Shown here: positions 8,468-17,352 of the stretch, piece after piece | How the letters are laid out: each line of letters begins with the position of its first letter | Numbering within the stretch: position 1 is the first letter of the stretch | NCBI GenBank assembly: GCA_964425415.1 | Contig: CAYRMJ010000002.1 | Location: 1-48,523 of the forward strand | Source: JAADDK01 sp964425415 | GTDB taxonomy: Archaea; Thermoplasmatota; Thermoplasmata; Thermoplasmatales; Aciduliprofundaceae | Length of the DNA stretch: 48,523 nucleotides | Direction of reading: 5' to 3' | Translations under genes and position numbers: made by a program | Notes under the pieces: generated by a model | The model's input: the letters and a program-made list of their open reading frames with translations, nothing else | Told to the model about the DNA's origin: nothing | Databases searched by the model: none

Positions 8468-10240
8468 ATGCTTTACATTGAGCTTGCAGAAACTTACAAG
8501 AAAATTGAGGGGACATCAAAAAGGCTTGAGATGATTGATTATCTTGTGGAGCTTCTAAAAAACACACCTGTGAATGAAATTGACAAGGTTATATACCTAA
8601 CTCAAGGTAAGCTCTATCCAGATTACATGGGCATTGAGCTGGGCTTGGCTGAGAAACTCACCATAAAAGCCGTAGTGCAAGCAACTGGAATCGGAGAGAA
8701 AAAGCTAAAGGAACTTCTGAGAAAGCACGGTGATTTGGGCACGGCGGTGGAGCAAGCCATGGGACACAGCAGACAGATGAGTCTTTTCACCTTTGGTCCA
8801 GATGAGAAACTCACTGTGAATAAAGTTTACATAAACTTTGTAAAGATAGCAAAAGCGGAAGGCTCAGGATCCCAAGACAGAAAGATCAAACTGCTTGTGG
8901 AGCTTTTAAATTTAGCCACTCCTTTAGAAGCAAAGTACATAGTTCGCACTGTGCAGGGAAAGTTGAGGCTCGGCATAGCGGATATGACCATTCTTGATGC
9001 GCTGTCTGTAGCATACACCGATGGTAGGGAGCAGAGGGGCGCAATTGAGCGAGCGTATAACATACATCCTGATTTGGGGTACATTGGAAAGGTGTTAGCC
9101 ACGGAGGGCATTGAAGCAGTTAAGAACATGGGCATAACCCTCGGAATTCCCATTCGCGCGATGCTTGCAGAGCGCTTACCCTCTCTGGAGAGCATTCTTG
9201 AAAAGATGGGGGGCAAGGCGGCATTTGAATACAAGTACGACGGAATGAGAATACAGGCGCATGTGGGACGAGAGAGAACTGTTTTATATTCCCGAAGACT
9301 TGAAAATCTCACGGACCAGTTTCCAGATGTGATTGATGCTATAAACACCGCTTTTCATGGAGAGTCAGGAATATTTGATGGAGAGGCGGTTCCAGTTGAT
9401 ATAAACACGGGTGAGCTGTTACCTTTCCAGATGGTTTCTCACAGACGGGGCAGAAAGCACAACATTACAAAGGCGGTGGAGGAAATACCGGTGGTTTTGT
9501 TTCTTTTTGATGTCCTCTATCTAAATGGAGAGGATATGACAGCAAAGCCCTATCCAGAGCGTAGAAGGGCCCTTGAGGAGTGGGTTGAAGAGACTGAGCG
9601 AGTGAAGTTTGCTCGCAGAATAGTGTCATCAGACATTGAAGAAATAAAGAACTTCTTCAACCGTGCCATTGAGGATGGTTGCGAGGGTTTGGTGGCTAAA
9701 AATGTGGGGGAGGAGAGCATATATCGTGCGGGTGCGCGGGAATTTCTATGGATAAAGTATAAAAGAGATTATCGTGCGGAGATGGCTGATACCATTGACT
9801 TGGTGATAGTGGGCGCTTTTGCAGGAAAGGGCAGAAGAAAGGGCACTTACGGGGCTTTGCTCATGGCTGCGTACAATCCGGATGAGGATAGATTTGAGAC
9901 TGTTTGCAAGCTGGGCAGCGGATTCACAGACGATCAACTGGCAGCGTTGCCCAAGATGCTGGAAGATTACAAGATTGACTCTCCACATCCACGGGTGTGG
10001 AGTGAGATTGAGGCTGATTACTGGTTCATTCCCAAGGTGGTTATTGAGGTAATAGGGGCAGAAATAACACTGAGTCCCACGCATACCTGCGCAAGAAATG
10101 TGATTGAAAAGGGAACGGGACTGGCCATAAGATTTCCAAGATTCACCGGGCGCTGGAGAGATGATAAAGAACCTGAGCAGGCAACTACAGTGCATGAGTT
10201 GGTGGAGATGTACCAGAATCAAATAAAAAAGGTGAGTTGA
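8468..10240 (+). CDS. lig: ATP-dependent DNA ligase
   Basis: Joins nicks in DNA during replication and repair. 590 residues, typical of the archaeal replicative ligase. N-terminal DNA-binding domain to about residue 230; then the nucleotidyltransferase motif EYKYDGMRIQAH with K256 as the predicted adenylated lysine; further motifs GIFDGEAVPVD, FLFDVLYLNGED and CEGLVAKN; then the OB-fold ending with TGLAIRFPRFTGRWRDDK. All catalytic motifs look intact. It ends 7 nt before the convergent M42 peptidase gene. High certainty. Confidence 0.98.
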   Translation: MLYIELAETYKKIEGTSKRLEMIDYLVELLKNTPVNEIDKVIYLTQGKLYPDYMGIELGLAEKLTIKAVVQATGIGEKKLKELLRKHGDLGTAVEQAMGHSRQMSLFTFGPDEKLTVNKVYINFVKIAKAEGSGSQDRKIKLLVELLNLATPLEAKYIVRTVQGKLRLGIADMTILDALSVAYTDGREQRGAIERAYNIHPDLGYIGKVLATEGIEAVKNMGITLGIPIRAMLAERLPSLESILEKMGGKAAFEYKYDGMRIQAHVGRERTVLYSRRLENLTDQFPDVIDAINTAFHGESGIFDGEAVPVDINTGELLPFQMVSHRRGRKHNITKAVEEIPVVLFLFDVLYLNGEDMTAKPYPERRRALEEWVEETERVKFARRIVSSDIEEIKNFFNRAIEDGCEGLVAKNVGEESIYRAGAREFLWIKYKRDYRAEMADTIDLVIVGAFAGKGRRKGTYGALLMAAYNPDEDRFETVCKLGSGFTDDQLAALPKMLEDYKIDSPHPRVWSEIEADYWFIPKVVIEVIGAEITLSPTHTCARNVIEKGTGLAIRFPRFTGRWRDDKEPEQATTVHELVEMYQNQIKKVS

Positions 10241-10247
10241 ACAATTA

Positions 10248-11267
10248 TTACCATTTTAAATCAACGGAGTCTACGGTTTTCAATATTTCAACCAGTAATT
10301 TGATTGTGTTATTAACGTCCTTCTTTGAAATCATCTCAACCTGCGAGTGCATGTACCGCTCTGGAATTGATAAAACACCAGTGGCAACACCGTCCCTCGC
10401 AAGCTGTATTATATCCGCATCCGTGCCGGACCATGCAGGATTCGCTTCAATCTGAACTGGTATTTTGCGAGTTTTTGCCACTTGGATTATATGTTTGTAC
10501 AGCTTAGGATTGGCAACAGCACCAACACTCACCGCCGGCCCTGCTCCCAACTCCACGGATACATCGTCCTTACCCACTCCGGGCATGGTGGCATGGGTCA
10601 CATCAACTGCAATTCCTATATCTGGAGCTATGGAAAATGAAGATGTTCTCGCACCCTTTAACCCAATCTCTTCCTGCACCGTTGCCACGAAGTATATGGT
10701 CGCTTCGCTCTCCACTTTTTCAAGTGCTTTGAGAATCACATAAATTCCAACTCTATCATCAAGGGAATTTGCAACAATCTTTCCGTTAAACTCGTAGTAC
10801 TGCGGCTCAAATGAGCCCACATCTCCAATTTTCACAATTTTCTCCGCCTCTTTCTTTGAATTCACTCCTATATCAACCCTCATATCCTTTATTTCCACAC
10901 TCTTCTTCTCTTTTCCGAGATGTGGTGGCTTCTCTCCAATCACACCCTTTATAAACCCATTTTCAGTGTTAATTCTAACAATTGCCGAGCGAAGAACGGG
11001 GGAGTTTATACCTCCGATGGGTGCAATTGCTAAATAACCATCATCTGTTATTCCTCTAACCATGAATCCTATCTGGTCCATGTGCGCTGCAACCATTACC
11101 TTTCTTTCGTTGCCCTTTTTAACACCCACTACATTGCCCATTCTATCTACACTCACATTATCTGCATATTGGGACATGTGCTCTTTGATCAATTCCCTGA
11201 TCTCATCTTCAAAACCCGGAACTCCAAATGCATAAACAAGCTCTTTTAGCTTCATAGATTCGGGCAT
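10248..11267 (-). CDS. M42 family aminopeptidase (TET/endoglucanase-like)
   Basis: Metal-dependent aminopeptidase of the M42 family, which usually forms large dodecameric shells that finish peptide degradation after the proteasome. 339 residues. Dinuclear metal and catalytic signatures are present: AAHMDQIGFMV, NSLDDRVGIYV, VQEEIGLKGA (catalytic and metal Glu), AVDVTHA, and the C-terminal RYMHSQVE histidine. The start may instead be the second ATG (MKLKELVYAFG), four codons downstream. It lies 23 nt after the asparagine-synthase-like gene, probably the last gene of that operon. Annotations as endoglucanase for this family are historical. Confidence 0.93.
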   Translation of the reverse strand: MPESMKLKELVYAFGVPGFEDEIRELIKEHMSQYADNVSVDRMGNVVGVKKGNERKVMVAAHMDQIGFMVRGITDDGYLAIAPIGGINSPVLRSAIVRINTENGFIKGVIGEKPPHLGKEKKSVEIKDMRVDIGVNSKKEAEKIVKIGDVGSFEPQYYEFNGKIVANSLDDRVGIYVILKALEKVESEATIYFVATVQEEIGLKGARTSSFSIAPDIGIAVDVTHATMPGVGKDDVSVELGAGPAVSVGAVANPKLYKHIIQVAKTRKIPVQIEANPAWSGTDADIIQLARDGVATGVLSIPERYMHSQVEMISKKDVNNTIKLLVEILKTVDSVDLKW

Positions 11268-11290
11268 GCGATTATGAAATTTAATATCTT

Positions 11291-12037
11291 CTAAATCTCC
11301 TGCAAAAACTCACTCACACTTTTTCCCTCTCTTTTAGCCAATTTTCTGATGTTGCGCCATATTCCAGAGCCGTACTGTGCTGCCTTCTTCTCGCGCATAA
11401 TTATGCTCTCAGGAACTCCTAAAATTCTGCCCGCCTCCCGCAGCACGTATTTTCGCACACCGTCTTTTATTTTACAGTTAATAGGTATCTCAGAGGACAG
11501 TTTCACAATATCTGGATTTAAGTAAGGAGTTATCAGCTTTAAACCATGATATGATGCTATTCTCCTTTCAATATGACTCATACGAGTCAGCACTTTTTCC
11601 AGATCTCCGGGCATCAACTCTGGATTCTCCATATACTTTGCATAACCACCGAATAGTTCATCGGCTCCCTGACCGGTGTACAAAAAGCCATGCTTTGCAT
11701 CTTCGCATACAAGCATTAAGGGCAATTCAAAGGCAAGTTCCACAGGATTGAGCTCTGGTGCAAGGTTTTTTAGTTTTTTAATAGCTTCTAAAAGTTTATC
11801 TTCATCTATTATAATTTTCTCAATCTCCAATTTCAAATCCCTTGCTGCTTCAATTGAATTGCGAATGTCAGGGCTATTTTTAAATCCCACCGTGTAAAGA
11901 GATGGCTCGCATTTTTTGATGATAAAGGCTATGATGGAACTATCTAACCCTCCTGAAAATGCCAAACTCACATGCCCCTCACAATCCACATCCTTCAAAA
12001 TATCCGCGAGTTTCAAAGCGTAATCTTTGCAGTTCAT
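11291..12037 (-). CDS. Stand-alone asparagine-synthase-like ATP pyrophosphatase domain protein
   Basis: 248 residues matching only the C-terminal synthetase half of AsnB. The PP-loop AFSGGLDSS is at residues 26-34, and TGQGADELFGGYAKY is the second signature. The glutaminase half that normally supplies ammonia is absent, and no glutaminase gene is adjacent, so it may use free ammonia or adenylate another substrate. It overlaps the GlyRS gene by 4 nt and is followed by the M42 peptidase. True asparagine synthesis is plausible but not shown; many stand-alone members act on other carboxylates. Confidence 0.82.
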   Translation of the reverse strand: MNCKDYALKLADILKDVDCEGHVSLAFSGGLDSSIIAFIIKKCEPSLYTVGFKNSPDIRNSIEAARDLKLEIEKIIIDEDKLLEAIKKLKNLAPELNPVELAFELPLMLVCEDAKHGFLYTGQGADELFGGYAKYMENPELMPGDLEKVLTRMSHIERRIASYHGLKLITPYLNPDIVKLSSEIPINCKIKDGVRKYVLREAGRILGVPESIIMREKKAAQYGSGIWRNIRKLAKREGKSVSEFLQEI

Positions 12038-13716
12038 GCTATCTTTTCAAACAACTCTGGATTTCTAATAAGCTTTTCTAAAACCTCTGGCAAATCTTTT
12101 ACAGCAACTCTTATCTGCTTCGTGCTATCTCTCTCCCTGAGTGTTATCGTGTCATCTTCCATAGTTTGATAATCCACAGTTATGCAGTAGGGCACGCCTA
12201 TCTCATCTGCGCGCGCATATCTCCTTCCGATGGACCCAGAGTCATCGTAGTAAACATTAAATCCCTCGTACCTCAAATCTCTCATTATCTCTTTTGCTTT
12301 AACGTCCATGTTGTCCTTTGCCATTAGGGGAAATATTCCCGCCTTTATAGCCGCAATTATTGGTTTTACTTTCAGAACTTTGTATCCGCTCTCAGGACGT
12401 TCATAGTAAGAATGTTCAAGAATGGCGTATATGATTCTATCCAGTCCGAATGAAGGCTCTACCACATGGGGAATGAACTTCTCTCCACTCACTTTGCTCT
12501 CCTCTTCTACAACATCGTAAGCTTCGCTGGGAACTTTGAATTTCTTATCTCCTATTAACACATCTATGCTTTCTTCATCTATGGGTTCCATGCTCTCCAA
12601 AGCCTCCGCAATCTTCATTGCGTTCACTTTAAACATCGGTCCTAAAATCTCCATTTTGGGTCTGATTTTCCTTATTTTTATCGTCTTCTCCTCACTGAAT
12701 TTGCGAAATGCTCGCATATCCATGCCTGAGTACCTCATGTGTCTCTCAAGGTCGTAACTGCCTCTGTACGATATTCCAATTACTTCTATCCACCCACGAG
12801 ATATGTAAATCTCACAGTCCCATGTGTCCGAGGAGTAATGTGCCAACTCCTCTTTATGATGCTGCCTGAATCTTACATTTTCGGTGTTTATTCCTATCTT
12901 ATTCAAAAAGTGCAGAATTTTGGTCATATAGTATATCACATATCCATGCGCTATGCCGCTCTTCCATGCTTCCAAAGCGGATATTCTCAAATCCTTTTCA
13001 TCTGCGGTGTGAAGTGGAAGAACTGTATCATCTATCAACTCTTCATTGAACTTCATTTCTGGATCTATGAACAACTCTATTTCCGCCATATTGAACTCTC
13101 TCTGCCTCAGCATGCCCTGCCTCGGACTTATTTCGTTTCTATATGCTCTGCCAACCTGTGCCACGCCCAAAGGCAACTTTTCGCGATTTATTCTGTACAG
13201 GGTGGGAAAGTTCACAAATATGCCCTGCGCAGTTTCAGGTCTTAGAAAACCTACTTTGTCCATTCCTATTCTGGTGGAAAACATCAGGTGAAATTCCTCC
13301 ACATGGCCCAGAGCACCGCCGCAGTCAGGGCAGACTATGCCCTCATTCTTTATTACTCTTTCAATTTCCTCCGGAGATAATGATTCAGGTACATCAACGA
13401 AATCCTTTATGAGTTCATCTGCTCTGAATGCATGGCCGCACTTCTCGCAGCGAACCATGTAATCTGTGAATTTCTCCAAATGGCCAGATGCCCTGTAAAC
13501 CATCTCAGGACCTATTGCAGGTGCGTCAATTAGATGCAAACCGTCCTTCACAACAAATTCCCTGATCCACAAATCAATGAGGTTCTTTTTCATCAGCGCA
13601 CCTATGGGTCCATAATCGTAAAATCCACCAACACCTCCGTATATATCATAAGCTGGCCAGTATATGCCTCGCCTCTTTGATATGTCTGAGAGCTTGGAGC
13701 GTATATCCTTCATCAA
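12034..13716 (-). CDS. glyS: Glycyl-tRNA synthetase (eukaryotic/archaeal alpha2 type)
   Basis: Charges tRNA-Gly. 560 residues. N-terminal KRRGIYWPAYDIYGGVGGFYDYGP is diagnostic for alpha2 GlyRS. A zinc-type insertion carries CEKCGHAF and CPDCGG; class II motif 2 lies at AQVGRAYRNEISPRQGMLRQREF; motif 3 at EPSFGLDRIIYAIL; the C-terminal anticodon-binding domain includes DDSGSIGRRYARADEIG. The ATG overlaps the upstream CBS gene by 4 nt. High certainty. Confidence 0.97.
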   Translation of the reverse strand: MMKDIRSKLSDISKRRGIYWPAYDIYGGVGGFYDYGPIGALMKKNLIDLWIREFVVKDGLHLIDAPAIGPEMVYRASGHLEKFTDYMVRCEKCGHAFRADELIKDFVDVPESLSPEEIERVIKNEGIVCPDCGGALGHVEEFHLMFSTRIGMDKVGFLRPETAQGIFVNFPTLYRINREKLPLGVAQVGRAYRNEISPRQGMLRQREFNMAEIELFIDPEMKFNEELIDDTVLPLHTADEKDLRISALEAWKSGIAHGYVIYYMTKILHFLNKIGINTENVRFRQHHKEELAHYSSDTWDCEIYISRGWIEVIGISYRGSYDLERHMRYSGMDMRAFRKFSEEKTIKIRKIRPKMEILGPMFKVNAMKIAEALESMEPIDEESIDVLIGDKKFKVPSEAYDVVEEESKVSGEKFIPHVVEPSFGLDRIIYAILEHSYYERPESGYKVLKVKPIIAAIKAGIFPLMAKDNMDVKAKEIMRDLRYEGFNVYYDDSGSIGRRYARADEIGVPYCITVDYQTMEDDTITLRERDSTKQIRVAVKDLPEVLEKLIRNPELFEKIA

Positions 13717-14564
13717 TCCACCTCTACCAGTGCTGACACAAGGTCGCTGTCAAAAACCATGGCTTTTAGCTGATCATGAAGGTCTCTGACTGGTAGCTGA
13801 GAGAAGTTGTTCTTTTTCATTATTTTTGCCGCTTCCCAAACAGGAGTCTTGGAAAACACGGTTGTGGGATTTTTGATCATTACTTCCTCCACAGGTATAG
13901 GAGGTAAATTAACCTTTTCAACCATGTAAAAGAGCTTCATGACATTTCTCAGGCCCTCCCAGTTCCACGCATCTTCATCATCACCAAGTCCAAGTTCTGA
14001 TATGGCTATGTTTCTGTCAATGTTTACCTTTTCAAAAAGGTCTCTGTCTGTGACAATGCCCGCAAGACTGCCATCGTCGTTGAGAACAGGGAAGGCTGTT
14101 AAAGAGGTGAGATTCATACCTCTGAATACCACCTGTAGCGGTGTGCAGCGCGCCACTGGAAAGCAAGGTTTGGTAACCATGTTCTCAATGGGAGTGCTTA
14201 TTTTTCTTTTTATTATAACGGATAAGAAATCTTGGGGTGTGATAACTCCTATAACATTTCTCTCATTGTCTATAACAACCAAATGGCGCCTGTTGTATCT
14301 CATCATAACCTCGGCTGCGTATTCTATGCTATCATCCTCGTGAACCGTGGGAACGTCAGTTCTCATCAAAATTGCAAGCTGCTCTTCATTGGGATTCTCA
14401 AATATGTCCCGACGAGATATTATGCCTATCAGCTTTCCGTTTTTGTCCACCACTGGCATACCTGTAATGTTGTGTTTTACCAGTTTGCGGAGCACATCTC
14501 TTCTCGTTGCCGGAGCCACAATCACTATGGGATTCGCTGACATTATGTCTTTCACAGTCTCCAT
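13713..14564 (-). CDS. Protein with four CBS domains
   Basis: About 283 residues made of two Bateman modules (four CBS motifs): METVKDIMSANPIVI, LMRTDVPTVHEDDS, NMVTKPCFPVAR and EEVMIKNPTTVF each open a repeat, and the typical GIISRRDIF, GVITPQDFL and GIVTDRDLF strands follow. CBS pairs usually bind adenosyl ligands (AMP, ATP, SAM). I start at the ATG at 14564 because GGTGTGA lies 7 nt upstream; an in-frame TTG five codons earlier is less likely. It heads the operon with GlyRS and the asparagine-synthase-like gene, so an adenylate-sensing role is an inference from family and context. Confidence 0.9.
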   Translation of the reverse strand: METVKDIMSANPIVIVAPATRRDVLRKLVKHNITGMPVVDKNGKLIGIISRRDIFENPNEEQLAILMRTDVPTVHEDDSIEYAAEVMMRYNRRHLVVIDNERNVIGVITPQDFLSVIIKRKISTPIENMVTKPCFPVARCTPLQVVFRGMNLTSLTAFPVLNDDGSLAGIVTDRDLFEKVNIDRNIAISELGLGDDEDAWNWEGLRNVMKLFYMVEKVNLPPIPVEEVMIKNPTTVFSKTPVWEAAKIMKKNNFSQLPVRDLHDQLKAMVFDSDLVSALVEVD

Positions 14565-14617
14565 ACAAATCACACCCAACCAACGAAAAAAAGAGAAGGT
14601 ATATAATCCTTGTGGGT

Positions 14618-17071
14618 TTAAAGCTCCAGTTCTTCGTCAAATTCAGATGTCGGATTCTCCTCCGTAACCTCTTCGGTTTCTTCTTCATTTCCCTCTGGAT
14701 TGTACGGTTTGGGTGCGCTTTTCTTTTGCCTCTTTGGAAGCTTTGGCTTTCTTTCAATTTTCATGTTCGTGCCGCGGAGAAGTGCAAAAACACCCAGCAC
14801 GATTGCAACAATCACAAGTATCAGATTTATCAATGATAGAGTTGGCATACCTGCAACACTCTTCATGCTCCAACTTCCAGACTCAACGTTTATGGTCAAA
14901 AATCCCTCAATGTTCGCACTGCCCTCCGCATCGGTGACATACACCGCTATGATATAACCGCCTCTCAATTCAGAGGGTATCTTCAAGCTTATCTTTCCAC
15001 TGAACTCTTTCGGCGTAATACTCTTTTCCCAGCGGTAGTTGGTGTTTAAAATTACCCAGTGAAGCACCAATGTGTGTGGGGTGAACTCCCCAAACTTCGT
15101 TATGTTATATGCAATTTCAATGGTATCTCCCGGCTCGTATACGGAGTTTTCGTATTTGGATGGTGTGAGTATCTTTGTGGAAATCACATATCCTTTGAAC
15201 TGAGATATATCTATGGAGTTGCTGACCACATGCCTTCCATCAGTGGCCTCTGCCATTACTTTGTATTTGGAAGAATGGCCCTGCGGAACGGTAAATGTGA
15301 ATTCACCCGCAGACTCGCTTTTGCTGTACACCACATTTCCAGAATCATCAATAACTCTATATGTTAGGCTCTTTGGATTCATAACATTGCTCACAAATTT
15401 TGTGTACACTGTTATCTTATCTCCGGGATTGAGGTAATAATACTTAGAGGCGCTCATGTAGATGTATCCGTAATACACATTGAAATATCCATATGCAGAT
15501 TTGTAGTAGCCCCCGGAGAAATACGCTGTGACACGCAAATATACTACTCCAGAATAGTTTGCTGGAATCTTGTAATCTATTTGGCTATTGGAAGTGGTTT
15601 TGTGATAGAACACGATATTATTTGTGAATATCATAACATCGTAAGATTCAACTGAAACACCGTTTGGTGCATTGGCTTTCAACTGTATATTTGCGGTATC
15701 ACCCGACAAATAAAAATCCTTGTCAAAGTGAATTGAAACTGTGACGAAGGGGCTTATCCAGTCTTCATAGGTGGCCATGTATTTTTCGTTACCGTAGCTT
15801 ACCATTGCCTTCACAGATATCTTTGCTCCAGCCTCCACCTTTGGAATGTTTTGAACAAGCACAGCCTCACCGCTTTTGTCTGTGTATCCGTAATTTGTGT
15901 AATTTTTATGCCATAGCGTGTTCCAATGATTGTAGATGGTTATATTAACAAAGTTTATCTTAGCATTTGATAGTGGAGATAGCAATGAACTTGTGGCTGC
16001 AAATGCGGATACAGTTATCTTGGCGGAGCTTTCAGATGAAAGTGAGCCTATGATTGGTTGCACATCAACCGTCGCATACAATGAGCCCGTGTAAAACTTC
16101 ACAGCGTTTTCACAGTAATATTTTCCTGTGGAATTTGTATTTTCGTAAGCTACTTTGAGAATATATTCATGGTTTGGAACCATGTGCACACCATGCCCAT
16201 TTTCGTAGGATCCCAGAGTGTAGGTGGTGAACTGTGTTGAATTCTCCATATACGGACCGAAGGTCAAAGAATGGTTATCATAGTCAACTATCCACCATCT
16301 ATAATTTGCGTTTCTGATTAAAGTGTGTGTCTTTAGCCAGTAAACGCTCACATACGCTTGTATCTTTTCTGATAGAAGGTAAACACCGTTTTTACCCTTA
16401 TCAATGCTGACTTCCACGCCCACCGATTTAACTAAAAAGTTCGTGTTTTGAATTATCGTGTTATTCTCGTACAGATTTATGTCATAACCTCCATCGCCCA
16501 TGTTAAGCGTTATGTTGAAAATTGCGTATCCTTCCCCGTCAGTTTTTATTGATATGGCCGTTTTGTTTCTTGGGTACACACCTCTTCCATTATTGTCGGT
16601 TATGTTTATCTCATACACCTTGTTATTTTCCCCGTGTAGTTTAACCCACATGGTCTCTCCTCCAAGATACACACCGGGAGTATTTGTGTATTCGCTGGGC
16701 CAAAGAGACAAGCCCTCTCTCACCTCAATCTCTGTTTCCGCCAGAACATCTTCGGTACCGTATCTAACAAGCTGAATGCTGTGAGTTCCAGGACCTAAAT
16801 GGTTTGCATAGCTCACCTTTATTTTTGTAACATTGTTTCCCTCTTTGTCCGTCTGGACGTACGCAATTGCATAGTGGCCATTATCCACATGTATCTCATA
16901 CCATGTGCTGTTCAACCCGTGTATTCTGAGAGTCATCGTCTCCCCTAAAACATAAACAGCTTTGTTTGTGGAAATTGACTCGTTTGCTCCCATACCCATG
17001 GATTGGGCCATGGGAATCAGCAACCCAAGCAACAACATTGATAGCACAAGCATAACCGCTCTTTTCATCAT
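14618..17071 (-). CDS. Large secreted, membrane-anchored surface protein with repeated beta-sandwich domains
   Basis: 817 residues. N-terminal signal peptide (MMKRAVMLVLSMLLLGLLIP). A long extracellular part holds repeats that open with a common pattern: KAVYVLGETM, GVYLGGETMW, NGVYLLSEKI, KDFYLSGDTA, SKYYYLNPGDKI, ENSVYEPGDTIEI. This is the MG2/Ig-like sandwich opening seen in many archaeal surface proteins. Numerous N-x-S/T sequons suggest heavy N-glycosylation. One C-terminal membrane helix (about 744-764) is followed by a Lys-rich then Glu-rich cytoplasmic tail. Monocistronic, TATA near 17101 and a GGGTGAT site before the start. S-layer or adhesion role is inference; I recognise no enzyme domain. 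Confidence 0.8.
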   Translation of the reverse strand: MMKRAVMLVLSMLLLGLLIPMAQSMGMGANESISTNKAVYVLGETMTLRIHGLNSTWYEIHVDNGHYAIAYVQTDKEGNNVTKIKVSYANHLGPGTHSIQLVRYGTEDVLAETEIEVREGLSLWPSEYTNTPGVYLGGETMWVKLHGENNKVYEINITDNNGRGVYPRNKTAISIKTDGEGYAIFNITLNMGDGGYDINLYENNTIIQNTNFLVKSVGVEVSIDKGKNGVYLLSEKIQAYVSVYWLKTHTLIRNANYRWWIVDYDNHSLTFGPYMENSTQFTTYTLGSYENGHGVHMVPNHEYILKVAYENTNSTGKYYCENAVKFYTGSLYATVDVQPIIGSLSSESSAKITVSAFAATSSLLSPLSNAKINFVNITIYNHWNTLWHKNYTNYGYTDKSGEAVLVQNIPKVEAGAKISVKAMVSYGNEKYMATYEDWISPFVTVSIHFDKDFYLSGDTANIQLKANAPNGVSVESYDVMIFTNNIVFYHKTTSNSQIDYKIPANYSGVVYLRVTAYFSGGYYKSAYGYFNVYYGYIYMSASKYYYLNPGDKITVYTKFVSNVMNPKSLTYRVIDDSGNVVYSKSESAGEFTFTVPQGHSSKYKVMAEATDGRHVVSNSIDISQFKGYVISTKILTPSKYENSVYEPGDTIEIAYNITKFGEFTPHTLVLHWVILNTNYRWEKSITPKEFSGKISLKIPSELRGGYIIAVYVTDAEGSANIEGFLTINVESGSWSMKSVAGMPTLSLINLILVIVAIVLGVFALLRGTNMKIERKPKLPKRQKKSAPKPYNPEGNEEETEEVTEENPTSEFDEELEL

Positions 17072-17100
17072 ACATCACCCACCTATCATTGGAAATGAGG

Positions 17101-17108
17101 TATATAAG
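17101..17108 (-). promoter_or_regulatory. TATA box of the surface protein gene
   Basis: Minus-strand CTTATATA lies 30-37 bp before the ATG at 17071. A Shine-Dalgarno-like GGGTGAT sits just before the start, so this transcript would have a very short leader. Confidence 0.55.
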
Positions 17109-17217
17109 AGTTTGGCAGATTTAGTGTCAAATTCTCAAATGCACATATTATCTTTGTATCCTATTTTGATAATTTTATTATTCGTTGAGTTTTCAACTTT
17201 CCATAAACTCCGAATTC

Positions 17218-17225
17218 TTTATATA
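17218..17225 (+). promoter_or_regulatory. TATA box of the ribosomal superoperon
   Basis: TTTATATA, the clearest TATA element upstream of uL3. Initiation about 25 bp downstream would fall at about 17245-17250, immediately before the foldable leader at 17252-17335, leaving an approximately 100-nt 5' UTR. Confidence 0.65.
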
Positions 17226-17251
17226 CAAAATGCCATTACACTCCAAAAAAA

Positions 17252-17335
17252 TTAGCCAGACGCTTTGGGCATGGCAAAAAGCCCATCAACCGGCGCCAAA
17301 TGTGTTTTGGCTCCGGGTTGCGGCGTCACGGCTAA
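17252..17335 (+). promoter_or_regulatory. Candidate structured RNA leader of the ribosomal superoperon
   Basis: The sequence closes on itself: TTAGCC (17252-17257) pairs with GGCTAA (17330-17335), then GACGC (17259-17263) with GCGTC (17323-17327). Inside are two hairpins: TGGGC (17266-17270) with GCCCA (17281-17285), and CCGG (17290-17293) with CCGG (17313-17316), continuing after one mismatch as GCCAAA (17295-17300) with TTTGGC (17306-17311). This is a three-way-junction-like fold placed between the predicted transcription start and the AGGTG ribosome binding site of uL3. Autoregulation by a superoperon ribosomal protein is inference. It does not have tRNA features. Confidence 0.5.
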
Positions 17336-17352
17336 CTGCGAGGTGAAAAGAA

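Noticed and set aside
17252..17335. tRNA or H/ACA guide RNA as explanation of the leader fold
   Set aside because: No seven-base acceptor stem, T-loop GGTTCRAATCC pattern or ANA/ACA box with kink-turn; the position directly upstream of uL3 fits a leader better.
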